From: a virus
Strand: one strand, 5' to 3'
IMG/VR virus record: IMGVR_UViG_3300010373_000023
Location: 1 to 41,029 of that record
DNA length: 41,029 nucleotides
The notes beneath the pieces were generated by a model. That model worked only from the letters and a program-made list of their open reading frames with translations. It searched no databases and was not told where the DNA came from. The number at the start of each line of letters is the position of its first letter. The first letter of the stretch is position 1. Position numbers and translations under genes: made by a program. Shown one piece after another: positions 6,970-14,768 of this stretch.

Positions 6970-9311
6970 TGGCCTGGTGGCGCCTGACCCTCGATGTGCC
7001 CTTCAGCTTCTGCATCGAGCAGGGGTTTGCGCGCGATGTGAAGTCCTGCGACTTTCGGATCGAGAAATCGGCAGGCACCGGCTTCTCACCTCGCCTCTGG
7101 CGCGAGCCGATCCTCGGGATCGTGATGCTCAAGCCCTCCGTGCTGCAGCGCGGGTTTACCACCGACTTCAAAGGTCTCGGCACGTGGAATTATCGCGCCG
7201 CCTTCTGGAACGAAGTGCGCCGCGGTCAGGCGATCAAGAACTTCCCCAACCCCGCTCCAAACGCCGACCCGGATCAGCCGTTTGCCCTCCTCATGGCGCC
7301 CGTCAAGCCCGCCGGACAGCGCTACGAGCTGATTGAGCTGCTGATCCAAGAAGCGATCATGGCCATCAAGTTCGATGTGCTCTGGAAAGAGAATTACGAT
7401 GACATGAAGTGGGTGATGCAGAGCACCTTCACCCTTGCTGAAGACGAAAGCTATGCGATCCACTACCATGGCCTCACCGACGAAATGGTGCGTAAGGAGA
7501 ATTGGTTCTGCTTTCGCGTGGACACTCTCGGTATTCACTTTTCGCATACAGGCATCATGCGTGTCTACCAGTACGACCGGGCCGACCTGACGAAGCCGCC
7601 GATCTTCCTCCAGGAAGTCCAGATGTGTCACCCCGGGGACATCCTCAACCGGAGCGGATACTTCTACTTCATTCCCATTCCGAACGTCGGCCTGGCGGTC
7701 TACCACTCGCTGCAGCCGAAGAAGGCCGATATCTTCGGCGCTTCCGCGCGCAATGTCGCGGTCACAGGGAAGCTGATCCCGTGGTCGACCAGCTACGACG
7801 GCACGCACGCCTACCTGTTCCAGGCTTCGAATGTGTCGATCGGCATGAATCCCTATCACCCTACCCTCATCGGGTTCCAGGTGGTGCGATTCCCCACGAC
7901 GGCGGAAGATTTCAACGACGGGCCTTTTTCCATCCCCTACAAGCCGACGCTCGCGCCCAGCTCTGTGACCGCTTCAGGCGTCGCGGACCGCGGCACGCTC
8001 TCGGCAGTACTGCAGGCCGCGGCGGGCGGCGCCCTGTGGGACCCGACGGCATCGGACTCGCATCTGGCTCGCGTCGCAATCACGCTGCAGACTGGCGATG
8101 CGAAATATACGCCGTTCTGCGGAACCTACTCCGTGCGCTGGCTGCCGGTGTTTGCGACCAGGGCGACGACTGCGCTTCCGCTCGCCTATCACACAACAGA
8201 CGGAGTGGACCGCCTGGAGCGATTGGAATGGAGCGACAATGCCGACTCCCACTTCGAGGGAGAGGCGCAGATCCTGATCTACTCGATCGCCGGGCAGGTG
8301 ATCATGTTCCGGGGCGACGCGACCTTCCTGCTGGAATATTCGCAGGACCAGGGCACAACCTGGTTCACCTACACCGGCGGGTTTGCCAAGCAATGGATCG
8401 TCGATGTGGAGTACTCGCCGAACTGGGGCACCTACTACCGGTGCAAAGTGCGGCTCTACGACATGTGGGAGCGCGGCGAAGAGACGCACGTTCTGTGGCA
8501 GATGGCGTTCGACAGCCTGGCCATCGGGCGCGCCTTAAACAATGTGCTGACCGGCATGGGCTTCTCGGTGATCGCCGATGCGGATCTGCCGGCAGAAGCG
8601 CTCACAACCACGCTGCAGTTTGCTCCGGACGGTCTTTCCTGGCGCTATTCGCCCAGGGAGGGCGAGAAATATCAGGACGTGATCGCGCTGCTGCTGCTCT
8701 ATCTGCGCAAGCAAAACGTCCAATATCGGCTGCGGTTCAACTGGGCTGGCACTCCGCCGGCGTGGATCCTCGAGCTGCGGCCGCGCGATATTGCGACGAT
8801 CGTCTCGCTGGTGCCGTTTGCGGCCTCTCGCAACGAGGGCGCGGGGATCTGGGACTACAGCAGCTGCCGGATGATGCCGGAGCCTCCGGAGGGCAACATC
8901 ATCATCTGCGAAGGGCTGACGGTACCGGACCCTCAGCACGCCCTGCGCGTCACCGTCCCTCCGCTGGTCAATACAGGCAGCCTGAGCGATCCCACCAGCC
9001 CGGACTATCTCGGGCGCTCGCTGATCGTGAAGATCAATGTGCCGGAAGTGACGGACAACGATACGCTCACGAAGATGGCCAGGCGCTTCTACGACGCGAT
9101 CGCGCACCGGCGGCTCAAGGCCAACATCGAGACGCAGCACTTCACCTGGATTCTCGCGCCGAACGTGCGAATCCAGGTTTACCGCACGGAGGGCTCGCTG
9201 ATGCTCGATACCTGGATCAAGCGCCGGACGGTGGTCATCGAGAATTTCGATCAGGAAGTGGTGAAGTTCGACACGGATACGATCTGGGAAGAGCCGATCG
9301 GAAGAGCGTGA
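6969..9311 (+). CDS. large distal tail / baseplate hub-like protein
   Basis: 780 residues; the largest protein here and directly behind the tape measure, where siphophages carry distal-tail and hub proteins. The N-terminal third has no recognised motif. The C-terminal 150 residues (MARRFYDAIAHRRLKANIET, then LAPNVRIQV) match the 'phage late control D / tail hub' strand pattern in which a segment describes an oriented local frame. No peptidase or lysozyme motif is visible. It may combine Dit- and hub-like roles, as no separate Dit gene is present. Confidence 0.65.
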   Translation: MAWWRLTLDVPFSFCIEQGFARDVKSCDFRIEKSAGTGFSPRLWREPILGIVMLKPSVLQRGFTTDFKGLGTWNYRAAFWNEVRRGQAIKNFPNPAPNADPDQPFALLMAPVKPAGQRYELIELLIQEAIMAIKFDVLWKENYDDMKWVMQSTFTLAEDESYAIHYHGLTDEMVRKENWFCFRVDTLGIHFSHTGIMRVYQYDRADLTKPPIFLQEVQMCHPGDILNRSGYFYFIPIPNVGLAVYHSLQPKKADIFGASARNVAVTGKLIPWSTSYDGTHAYLFQASNVSIGMNPYHPTLIGFQVVRFPTTAEDFNDGPFSIPYKPTLAPSSVTASGVADRGTLSAVLQAAAGGALWDPTASDSHLARVAITLQTGDAKYTPFCGTYSVRWLPVFATRATTALPLAYHTTDGVDRLERLEWSDNADSHFEGEAQILIYSIAGQVIMFRGDATFLLEYSQDQGTTWFTYTGGFAKQWIVDVEYSPNWGTYYRCKVRLYDMWERGEETHVLWQMAFDSLAIGRALNNVLTGMGFSVIADADLPAEALTTTLQFAPDGLSWRYSPREGEKYQDVIALLLLYLRKQNVQYRLRFNWAGTPPAWILELRPRDIATIVSLVPFAASRNEGAGIWDYSSCRMMPEPPEGNIIICEGLTVPDPQHALRVTVPPLVNTGSLSDPTSPDYLGRSLIVKINVPEVTDNDTLTKMARRFYDAIAHRRLKANIETQHFTWILAPNVRIQVYRTEGSLMLDTWIKRRTVVIENFDQEVVKFDTDTIWEEPIGRA

Positions 9312-9323
9312 TGAGGTGAGAGT

Positions 9324-9755
9324 ATGAGCAGAGGCACTGAGATAACGCGTCTGGGGCTTCGGCGGATCATCGATCAGGCGCTGGGCATGAACCGGGTGAA
9401 CACGCGTACGAATGCGCAGCGCGAAGCGGAGATCCGGATCATCAACCGCAACATGCTGCCGGTGCTGGTGGTTCCGGACGGGCAGCCGGTCACGCCGGCA
9501 ACGATGGCTGCGAGCGGGGCGGCGGCGCCGCTTCAGGTTGGCAGCGCTTTTGCCTTCCTCGCAGGCTACAGCGCGCCGGCCGGGAGTCCGGCAGCAACGC
9601 CGGACTCGACCGGCCGCGGCGGTGACACCCATGTTGCCGTGCACGCTTTCGCCTCCGGAGGCTCGCGAGGGACGGCGGTCGGCGTCACCCTGTTTCCAGG
9701 CGCAGGCGCGGCGAGCGGCGGAAGCACCGGCACGGGATTGGCCACCGTGGTTTGA
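9324..9755 (+). CDS. hypothetical tail-associated protein
   Basis: 143 residues. Charged N-terminal helix (about 1-45), then a Gly/Ala/Ser/Thr-rich low-complexity C-terminal half typical of phage tail accessory or collar proteins. Preceded by AGGTGAGAG. It lies between the hub-like gene and a tail-fibre-like gene. No family recognised. Confidence 0.65.
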   Translation: MSRGTEITRLGLRRIIDQALGMNRVNTRTNAQREAEIRIINRNMLPVLVVPDGQPVTPATMAASGAAAPLQVGSAFAFLAGYSAPAGSPAATPDSTGRGGDTHVAVHAFASGGSRGTAVGVTLFPGAGAASGGSTGTGLATVV

Positions 9756-9766
9756 TCTGCATTTGA

Positions 9767-9805
9767 TGTCCGGCAATGTCCGGCAAGGGGGTTTGAATGT
9801 CCGGC
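9767..9805 (+). repeat. three phased TGTCCGGC repeats before a tail-fibre gene
   Basis: TGTCCGGC occurs at 9767, 9777 and 9798 (spacing 10 and 21 bp, about one and two helical turns). Two copies lie in the intergenic gap; the third contains the first codons of the 9797 gene. The same octamer, inverted, recurs with the same 10/21 spacing at 16328-16366. Copies lie on one DNA face, as expected for a cooperative DNA-binding site. Confidence 0.6.
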
Positions 9806-10198
9806 ACCGCTAAAACACATGTGAGCGAGCAGGTTTGTGGGGATTATGTGACTGGCATCTCACCGGCGGTGTCGCGGTGGGTCGGTCTCTTCTCGACGGC
9901 GCCCACCGACGTTGCGGCGACCGGCGTGGAGCTGGCCGGAGGCGCGTATGCCCGGCAGCCGATCACCTTCGGTGCGGGCGTCAATCAAACTCCGCATGGC
10001 AGGCTGTACACCAATAATCTGGCAGCCAACTTCGCGACGGCAACGACGAACTGGGGCACGCTGCCGGAGTATGGTGTCTTCGATGCGGTGTCCGGCGGGA
10101 ACCTGATCTATCACGATGCGCTGACCGGCCCGCCTTCGGTCGTGATCGGCCAGACGTTCTCGCTGCCGGTGGGCACCGTCACCTACCTGGAGGACTGA
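9797..10198 (+). CDS. tail fibre-like protein (short)
   Basis: 133 residues. Pattern of a widespread phage tail-fibre family: SRWVGLFSTAPTD, then GGAYARQPITFG, then ATTNWGTLPEYGVFDAVSGG and LIYHDAL, ending in a strand-rich tail. ATG preceded by AAGGGGG. The 40220 gene has a related layout, so the phage has two such proteins. It probably decorates the tail tip or assists receptor binding; no catalytic residue is evident. Confidence 0.7.
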   Translation: MSGTAKTHVSEQVCGDYVTGISPAVSRWVGLFSTAPTDVAATGVELAGGAYARQPITFGAGVNQTPHGRLYTNNLAANFATATTNWGTLPEYGVFDAVSGGNLIYHDALTGPPSVVIGQTFSLPVGTVTYLED

Positions 10199-10202
10199 GG
10201 CC

Positions 10203-11735
10203 GTGGCGCTCACTCCGATACCGTGCACGGACGCTTCCTTCACGCTCGCGCCAACGCTGGCAAGCCCGCCACCGTTCATCTCTGGCTTTGGTTATGCGGA
10301 TGGGCCGACTGTATTCCACGAATGCTTTTTCGATTTCACACCGCTCCGTGACCTGTTCCATACGGCAGGTATCCAATTTTTCACCTACACGATTTCCTCC
10401 CGAGCGCATGATTGGGCGGAAGCCTTCGACGTACAGATCACGATGACACGGCCCGCATTGGCCGATATCACCTGGTTCGGCAGTGAATTTCGACATTCAC
10501 CTCCCCCGACAAGCACCGGATACTACACAGGTTCTGGGACGCCGACACAACTATTCGACGAAGATGTTAAGAGCATCTTCGATACCGCTGCTTCGCCCGC
10601 CTTCTCTTTCGATCGGTATTTTCTACAGAGTCCAGTCTCACCGACGAACCTGCCCCTCTCCGTGCAGGCGGCGTGCGGCGTCAATCCTTTTCGGTTTTTC
10701 GTTCAGAACCTGGCTCCATTTCAATACTGGCATAACACGCGCACTCAGCTCGCCTACGCGACTCGCGCCACGCCGCCGATCCTTACGATCACAAACCTTA
10801 TCGCGTGGTGCGATGGCGCCGCATGGGATTGTATCGACGCTTGCATTCCTCCGACCATTCCCAGCGGGCACACCGGCAGCGTCTGCGTAAAGAGGAGGTG
10901 GGTGCCCACGGCTTCACTGCCGAACGCGTTTGTCGGGCCTCCGGGTTACGGCGCGGACCTCGCACTGGGATCGCTGACAGGGTGCAACGTAGATGTCGTT
11001 GTGGGTTGCTTGACGTCTGCGCAGATAGCAGCGGGCCATTTCTCAGGGCCGTGGCAAGCCAATCTCATCACTTCCGCGCTCTGCACCTTCGCAGGCGTCG
11101 CTTACACGAGCGTTCTGAGCGGCAATTTCAATATTTCGGCGGGCGTGGTTTGTTCGGATACTCTGGAGGGCTCCGCGGCCGCGATCGAAGTAGACGGCCC
11201 GCGGCAATGGGTGCATGTGGGCGGCGGACAGCAGATCAAGACGTATGACAACGCGTTCAACTCTCTCTTCTCAGGCACCTTTCCGGTGACGACGTGGAGG
11301 AAGCTGCGCGCCGATCCTCGATTCGGGTCGCTGGCAGCGCTCGGATGGACCGCGGGCGTCACGCCGAAATACTCGGTGTGGCTTTCGACAGACGGCGGGC
11401 AGACCGCCAACAAGATCAGTGAGGTGAGCGCTACGAGCAGCATATTGGAGAGAGACAGCGAGCGGAACTGGCTGCTGTGGTTTACGGCGGACGGGGCGAA
11501 CCTGGTGTCGGTGCAGATCAGCCTGGACGGAGGGCAAACGTACGCGGCTCCTGTCCCAGTGAACCTCGACACCGGCGGCCAGCTGCAGGCCGCGCTGCTG
11601 GATAGCTGCCAGGATTGTCGCTCCGGCGGGCGGTTGGGATTAATCTGCGCTCCAGGTTCCGATCCAAAGACACCCGGAACGACTGCTGTTATGGTGAGCG
11701 ACGACGGCGGGCTGACGTTCCGGAAGGTGGTTTAG
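10203..11735 (+). CDS. Asp-box (BNR-like) tail fibre / receptor-binding candidate
   Basis: 510 residues from GTG, preceded by GGAGG. The C-terminal part carries three Asp-box motifs of the S-x-D-x-G-x-T form: STDGGQTAN (about residue 394), SLDGGQTYA (about 438) and SDDGGLTFR (about 497), as in BNR/beta-propeller proteins. The N-terminal 250 residues are rich in aromatic residues and Pro with several Cys. It is the last gene of the rightward late block and meets the leftward operon 14 bases later. A receptor-binding fibre is the best inference. Confidence 0.65.
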   Translation: MALTPIPCTDASFTLAPTLASPPPFISGFGYADGPTVFHECFFDFTPLRDLFHTAGIQFFTYTISSRAHDWAEAFDVQITMTRPALADITWFGSEFRHSPPPTSTGYYTGSGTPTQLFDEDVKSIFDTAASPAFSFDRYFLQSPVSPTNLPLSVQAACGVNPFRFFVQNLAPFQYWHNTRTQLAYATRATPPILTITNLIAWCDGAAWDCIDACIPPTIPSGHTGSVCVKRRWVPTASLPNAFVGPPGYGADLALGSLTGCNVDVVVGCLTSAQIAAGHFSGPWQANLITSALCTFAGVAYTSVLSGNFNISAGVVCSDTLEGSAAAIEVDGPRQWVHVGGGQQIKTYDNAFNSLFSGTFPVTTWRKLRADPRFGSLAALGWTAGVTPKYSVWLSTDGGQTANKISEVSATSSILERDSERNWLLWFTADGANLVSVQISLDGGQTYAAPVPVNLDTGGQLQAALLDSCQDCRSGGRLGLICAPGSDPKTPGTTAVMVSDDGGLTFRKVV

Positions 11736-11749
11736 CGGAGGGCAGCTGT

Positions 11750-11866
11750 TTACTTCCGCCGCTTCATCCGATACCGCAGGAAGGCGAGAGCCACAATGAG
11801 CGCGAGCAGCAGGCTCTGCCAGTTGACATCGTTGAAGTTGCGCCAGGGGATCGGACCCATCGTCAT
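11750..11866 (-). CDS. 38-residue single-pass membrane protein
   Basis: Small gene with ATG at 11866 that shares its A with the upstream gene's TAA (TAATG). After MTMGPIPWRNFNDVNW comes a hydrophobic stretch of about 14 residues (SLLLALIVALAFL) and a strongly basic tail (RYRMKRRK): one membrane helix, predicted N-out/C-in. It is the last gene of the leftward operon. Role unknown; lysis-regulating or membrane-exclusion peptides of this size occur in phages. Confidence 0.65.
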   Translation of the reverse strand: MTMGPIPWRNFNDVNWQSLLLALIVALAFLRYRMKRRK

Positions 11867-12048
11867 TATCTCGTGTAGGGATTAAGCACGATCTCGATGC
11901 GCCGGGCGATCTTGCGCTTGATCTTCGCAGTCGCCCAATCTTCGGCCGAACGGGACCGTTCTTGCGCGGAGGCCTCCTCCAGCAGGTCCAGCCACAGGCG
12001 CCGCAGTTTGTTCTCCAGGTCCGCTTCGTCGCTGATCGGCTCACTCAT
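11866..12048 (-). CDS. small acidic/basic helical protein
   Basis: 60 residues. ATG overlaps the stop of the upstream gene (ATGA). Predicted long helix with alternating acidic and basic blocks (EADLENKLRRLWLDLLEEA, then KIKRKIARRIEIVL). No membrane segment. Unknown function; coupled in the leftward operon. Confidence 0.65.
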   Translation of the reverse strand: MSEPISDEADLENKLRRLWLDLLEEASAQERSRSAEDWATAKIKRKIARRIEIVLNPYTR

Positions 12049-12290
12049 CCTTTGTCCCTGATCCCATATTTACACGTTCCGCCGAGTCCGCAGGTCGGGC
12101 AAGAGCGCGGCCATGCCCCGCCGAGGTTGCGCAGGTACTTTTGGCAAGGCGTTGGCGGTGGATCGACATTCCCTTCCAGTTCATCCACTTTCTCAGCGAG
12201 CTCCGCGGTAAGGTGGATCAGCACTTGAAGCCGGTCCTCTTCGGTAGCGTAGCTTCCCGCCAGGGCTCTTATTTTCTCGCCAAGTGTCAT
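12045..12290 (-). CDS. small protein with helix and C-terminal zinc knuckle
   Basis: 81 residues. Helical N-terminal half (LAGSYATEEDRLQVLIHLTA), Pro-rich hinge, then CPTCGLGGTCKYG, a short C-x2-C-x5-C cluster that probably binds zinc. ATGA overlaps on both sides. Unknown function. Confidence 0.65.
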   Translation of the reverse strand: MTLGEKIRALAGSYATEEDRLQVLIHLTAELAEKVDELEGNVDPPPTPCQKYLRNLGGAWPRSCPTCGLGGTCKYGIRDKG

Positions 12291-12475
12291 TTCGCTCTCC
12301 GATCGGGCGCGTTGGGAAGATCGATCATCGACGCTCCTCGGTAGGCTTGCACGGCAGCGGGCGCCAGCTGGAGGTTCAGCGTCTCCTTATCGGTCATCTT
12401 GCGGCGGTAGTGGTATGCGATTCCGTGCTGCTGTTCGTAAAACTGGGCTTCAGCGCCCACCCCTTCAAGCGTCAT
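12287..12475 (-). CDS. hypothetical early protein, start uncertain
   Basis: 62 residues from ATG 12475. The same frame stays open upstream to 12589 and reads like real coding (TWTRREWTTVAVAVK just before the ATG, with GC-rich third positions), but has no ATG/GTG/TTG. A good GGGGGAGG site precedes an ATG at 12557 in another frame, which stops after 11 codons near ACCC. Either a rare start, a frameshift or a base error is involved. Confidence 0.6.
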   Translation of the reverse strand: MTLEGVGAEAQFYEQQHGIAYHYRRKMTDKETLNLQLAPAAVQAYRGASMIDLPNAPDRRAK

Positions 12476-12589
12476 CTTGACCGCTACCGCGACCGTCGTC
12501 CATTCGCGCCGCGTCCACGTCTCAACTCTGCGCAGGATGGGTATCGATACCGAGCATTGCCAGAGGGAACCTCCCCCGAAGAACTTCCC

Positions 12590-12841
12590 TCATTCAAGGC
12601 CGCTATTCGCGGTAAGCCCGATCACGACGCGCAGTCCGGTGACTTCCTGCGTCCAATAAAAGCGCTCGTTTAGCGTGTCGCTCGCCTCAAAACAAGGGTT
12701 GTCATAGGCGATCTGCTGATGTTTGCTCAGTCTCATAGCATCACCTTCTCCCCGCCGACTTCCAGGAACAAACACGACGGCGCCGAAGCTGAGCCATTCC
12801 CGAAGGGTGAACGGCGACCTCAATTCTTCTTCGGTGGCCAT
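12590..12841 (-). CDS. hypothetical early protein
   Basis: 83 residues. Soluble, mixed helix/strand; includes FTLREWLSFGAVVFVPG and FYWTQEVTGLRVVIGLT. Starts inside the end of the upstream gene (22-base overlap), consistent with translational coupling. No family recognised. Confidence 0.62.
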   Translation of the reverse strand: MATEEELRSPFTLREWLSFGAVVFVPGSRRGEGDAMRLSKHQQIAYDNPCFEASDTLNERFYWTQEVTGLRVVIGLTANSGLE

Positions 12842-13065
12842 ACCTCGTCTCCGTGGGTCATCAGCGCGATAATGAACTCATCCAGCACTCGCCGCGACTT
12901 GAGGCGAAGACACATCTGGATGTCGGTACCGGCGACTTTGTAGAGGATGCAGACGTGCTCGGGCTTTCCGGCGCCGTCGGGCTGCGGATGCCAGTTTGTG
13001 ACCGCGAGGCCCTCGCATTCGACCACCTGCATATCGGCGTAATTGGTGGCTTTGTCGTCAGGCAT
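12820..13065 (-). CDS. hypothetical early protein
   Basis: 81 residues. Strand-rich first half (NYADMQVVECEGLAVTNW) and a helix with RRVLDEFIIALMTHG. ATG overlaps the stop of the HTH gene by 8 bases, so it is coupled to the regulator upstream. Small size and place next to an HTH gene are compatible with many accessory roles; none can be assigned. Confidence 0.62.
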   Translation of the reverse strand: MPDDKATNYADMQVVECEGLAVTNWHPQPDGAGKPEHVCILYKVAGTDIQMCLRLKSRRVLDEFIIALMTHGDEVWPPKKN

Positions 13066-13324
13066 GAACTTTGATGAGCTCCTTTACAAATTCTTCGACC
13101 GTTGGGATTATTTCCGTGATCTCGACGTCCAGGGCGCTTGCGATCTGGTATAGCCGGAGGAGCGGCATGGCCTGGACTCCCGCTTCGAAATTAACGATGG
13201 AGACTCTCGAGACCCCTATCTCGTCTGCAAGTTCTGCCTGCGAGATTCTTGGCGACCGTCTCAAGCGGAGGCGGCTCACGTTGTCGGCGATCAGCCGGTA
13301 CAGCTGGCGTTCCGTGGTGGTCAA
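13058..13324 (-). CDS. Xre-family HTH regulator
   Basis: 88 residues from TTG (TTGA overlap with the upstream stop). A canonical five-helix HTH domain covers about residues 10-70: NVSRLRLRRSPRISQAELAD, recognition segment GVSRVSIVNFEAG, then LLRLYQIASALDVEITEI. A cytosolic DNA-binding protein inside the early operon, followed by two or more small genes of unknown function. It may autoregulate this segment. Confidence 0.85.
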   Translation of the reverse strand: MTTTERQLYRLIADNVSRLRLRRSPRISQAELADEIGVSRVSIVNFEAGVQAMPLLRLYQIASALDVEITEIIPTVEEFVKELIKVHA

Positions 13325-13719
13325 GGCTTGCGCTTCTTGAAGGAGATGAAGTGCTCTGTATTGATGTCTGCAATCGGGCTCCTGCCGATCATCAAGGCCG
13401 CGAAATTGCGCTCGTCAACTCCCATGGTGCCTACGATCTCCGTGGGCTCAAAGAAGGCGTCGCGGATCCGGTCCGCCACTTCGGGAGGGATCGCGCGTCT
13501 GTCGGGCCGCTCGGAGATCGTGAGCTGAAGCGCGTCTCTTCCGTTGAGGCGCGTGACTGTAAACATCATTCGAAGGCATAAGCCCGCATAGATCGTATCG
13601 TGGCTGTACTGATCGAGCAGCTTCGGGTTGGAGAGCGTGGCCAGCACCGGCAGCGGGTGCTCGATGGCGTGCGCCCTCATCCTGGCCGCGGTCGCGAGCA
13701 GCTCCTCCTCCTCAGTCAT
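13321..13719 (-). CDS. hypothetical early protein
   Basis: 132 residues from ATG 13719, which overlaps the upstream TGA (ATGA). Starts with an acidic helix (TEEEELLATAARMRAHAIEH), has LTISERPDRRAIPPEVADRI in the centre and a basic end (SFKKRKP). No membrane segment or zinc site. Function unknown. Confidence 0.68.
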   Translation of the reverse strand: MTEEEELLATAARMRAHAIEHPLPVLATLSNPKLLDQYSHDTIYAGLCLRMMFTVTRLNGRDALQLTISERPDRRAIPPEVADRIRDAFFEPTEIVGTMGVDERNFAALMIGRSPIADINTEHFISFKKRKP

Positions 13720-13910
13720 ATCAGCCTCGCTTCCGCTTCTTCCTCTCCAATTGCTTCCGTCAATGCCAGGCTGATCATCGACCCGTTCAAGCAGTCCGGG
13801 CACTCGTCGCCGCCCGTCGAGCAGTTCGGGCAGTAATCTTCCCCGCAAAAGATGCACTGCTGCAGCACGCCGGTACAGATTGTACATACCTCATCATCGT
13901 CAACTTCCAT
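13716..13910 (-). CDS. small zinc-ribbon protein
   Basis: 64 residues. Eight cysteines in four C-x2-C pairs (CTIC, CIFC, CPNC, CPDC) in residues 9-40: a compact double zinc ribbon. Acidic tail. Such modules mediate protein or nucleic-acid contacts. Next gene overlaps by ATGA. Confidence 0.75.
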   Translation of the reverse strand: MEVDDDEVCTICTGVLQQCIFCGEDYCPNCSTGGDECPDCLNGSMISLALTEAIGEEEAEARLI

Positions 13911-13943
13911 CGGTCGAATTCCTCACGTCGCACCATGTCACCG

Positions 13944-14330
13944 CTAATCGATCTCGAACTCCAGCGCGGGCTGCAGGGCGGCGGCTGCCTGCCGGTCTGC
14001 CTCCTCCTGGGCGGCTCGCTCCTCGTCGGTGAGGCGTGTCCGGATGAAGCTGGCCAGCTCGGGCACACGTTCGGCGATAAGGCGGCCGTACTCGGGGCAG
14101 AAGTTGTTGTCCAAGCCAAAGTCCGTGCCGATGGGCTTGTCCCAGATATCAGTCTCGATGATCGGGTGGCAGTTGTACCGCAGATCCTCGTAGAGGTACC
14201 TCACGCCGACGCCGGCATGGCCCATCGATTTCAGCTCACAGGCGTGGCGGATCATTTTGTCGAGTATCCACTCGTTGGCATCGTGGAAGATCACGAATTT
14301 GGCGCTGTAGCCTTCGGGATACGCGGTCAT
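13944..14330 (-). CDS. hypothetical early protein
   Basis: 128 residues. Contains FVIFHDANEWILDKMIRHAC, then GVGVRYLYEDLRYNCHPII and an Ala/Glu-rich C-terminal helix. No ribosome binding site of its own; its ATG overlaps the stop of a 10-codon leader peptide, which does have AGGAG, so its translation is probably coupled. No family recognised. Confidence 0.7.
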   Translation of the reverse strand: MTAYPEGYSAKFVIFHDANEWILDKMIRHACELKSMGHAGVGVRYLYEDLRYNCHPIIETDIWDKPIGTDFGLDNNFCPEYGRLIAERVPELASFIRTRLTDEERAAQEEADRQAAAALQPALEFEID

Positions 14331-14359
14331 AGAGGTAACTCGTTGGGTAAACTTTGCAT
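14327..14359 (-). CDS. 10-residue leader peptide (candidate)
   Basis: ATG 14359 preceded by AGGAG at 10 bases encodes MQSLPNELPL and stops with TGA overlapping the ATG of the 13944 gene (ATGA). The gene behind it lacks its own ribosome binding site, so the leader would deliver ribosomes to it. A GC-rich hairpin at 14395-14426 precedes the leader on the transcript. Confidence 0.45.
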   Translation of the reverse strand: MQSLPNELPL

Positions 14360-14394
14360 AGTGGTCGGTCTCCTGATTAGATCGATCTCCGGAC

Positions 14395-14426
14395 CGCCGC
14401 GCGGAGCGGGGATTCAGCGCGGCGGT
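14395..14426 (-). other. GC-rich hairpin in leftward operon
   Basis: CCGCCGCGC pairs with GCGCGGCGG across a 14-base loop, just after the 14430 gene stop and before the leader peptide. No U-tract on the leftward RNA, so it is more likely an RNA-stability or pause element than a terminator. Confidence 0.45.
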
Positions 14427-14429
14427 TCT

Positions 14430-14564
14430 TTACAACTCCTTGACGTACTCTTGCTCCGGATCTCCGCCAGGCCGGTACCGCCCTGTGTCCGGATGACGGT
14501 GCCAACCGGACGGCTCGGCTTGCGTCTCCGGATCGAATTCGGCAAGTGACAGCAACGCTATCAC
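14430..14564 (-). CDS. 44-residue hypothetical protein
   Basis: GTG start 14564, 12 bases after the upstream stop. The product contains WHRHPDTGRYRPGGDPEQEY, ending in VKEL. The Trp/His/Arg-Pro pattern and the biased third positions look like real coding. Too short for reliable function. Confidence 0.6.
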   Translation of the reverse strand: MIALLSLAEFDPETQAEPSGWHRHPDTGRYRPGGDPEQEYVKEL

Positions 14565-14576
14565 GGGATGATCGTA

Positions 14577-14768
14577 TCACCATACGTCGCTGTAGCCCGT
14601 AGGAGGCACTTCTCCGACGACAATCCGCGCCCGTCCGAATGTGAGCGGCACTATCCCTGCGAAGCGCGTTCCGCCGTGCGTGTGCTTGTAGGCGAGGAAG
14701 TAATCGTACGGGTCGTCGCTCTGATCATTGTAGTTCGGGTAGATGATCTCAGACGTCACATCCAGCAC
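14577..14768 (-). CDS. small hypothetical protein
   Basis: 63 residues, ATG overlapping the end of the upstream gene by 13 bases. Acidic/aromatic N-terminus (SEIIYPNYNDQSDDPYDYF) and a strand-rich end. No motif recognised; a coupled member of the leftward operon. Confidence 0.65.
   Translation of the reverse strand: MLDVTSEIIYPNYNDQSDDPYDYFLAYKHTHGGTRFAGIVPLTFGRARIVVGEVPPTGYSDVW

Noticed and set aside
7502-9319. Rightward open frame of 605 codons inside the baseplate-like gene
   Set aside because: Second frame of a real gene; composition (Arg, Gly, Ala, His) and lack of a ribosome binding site mark it as a shadow.
8535-9776. Leftward open frame of 413 codons
   Set aside because: Antisense shadow of the baseplate-like and 9324 genes; no start context.
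11736-11752. Terminator between the converging late and early blocks
   Set aside because: Only a weak six-base CGGAAG/CTTCCG pairing without a T-run; not supported.
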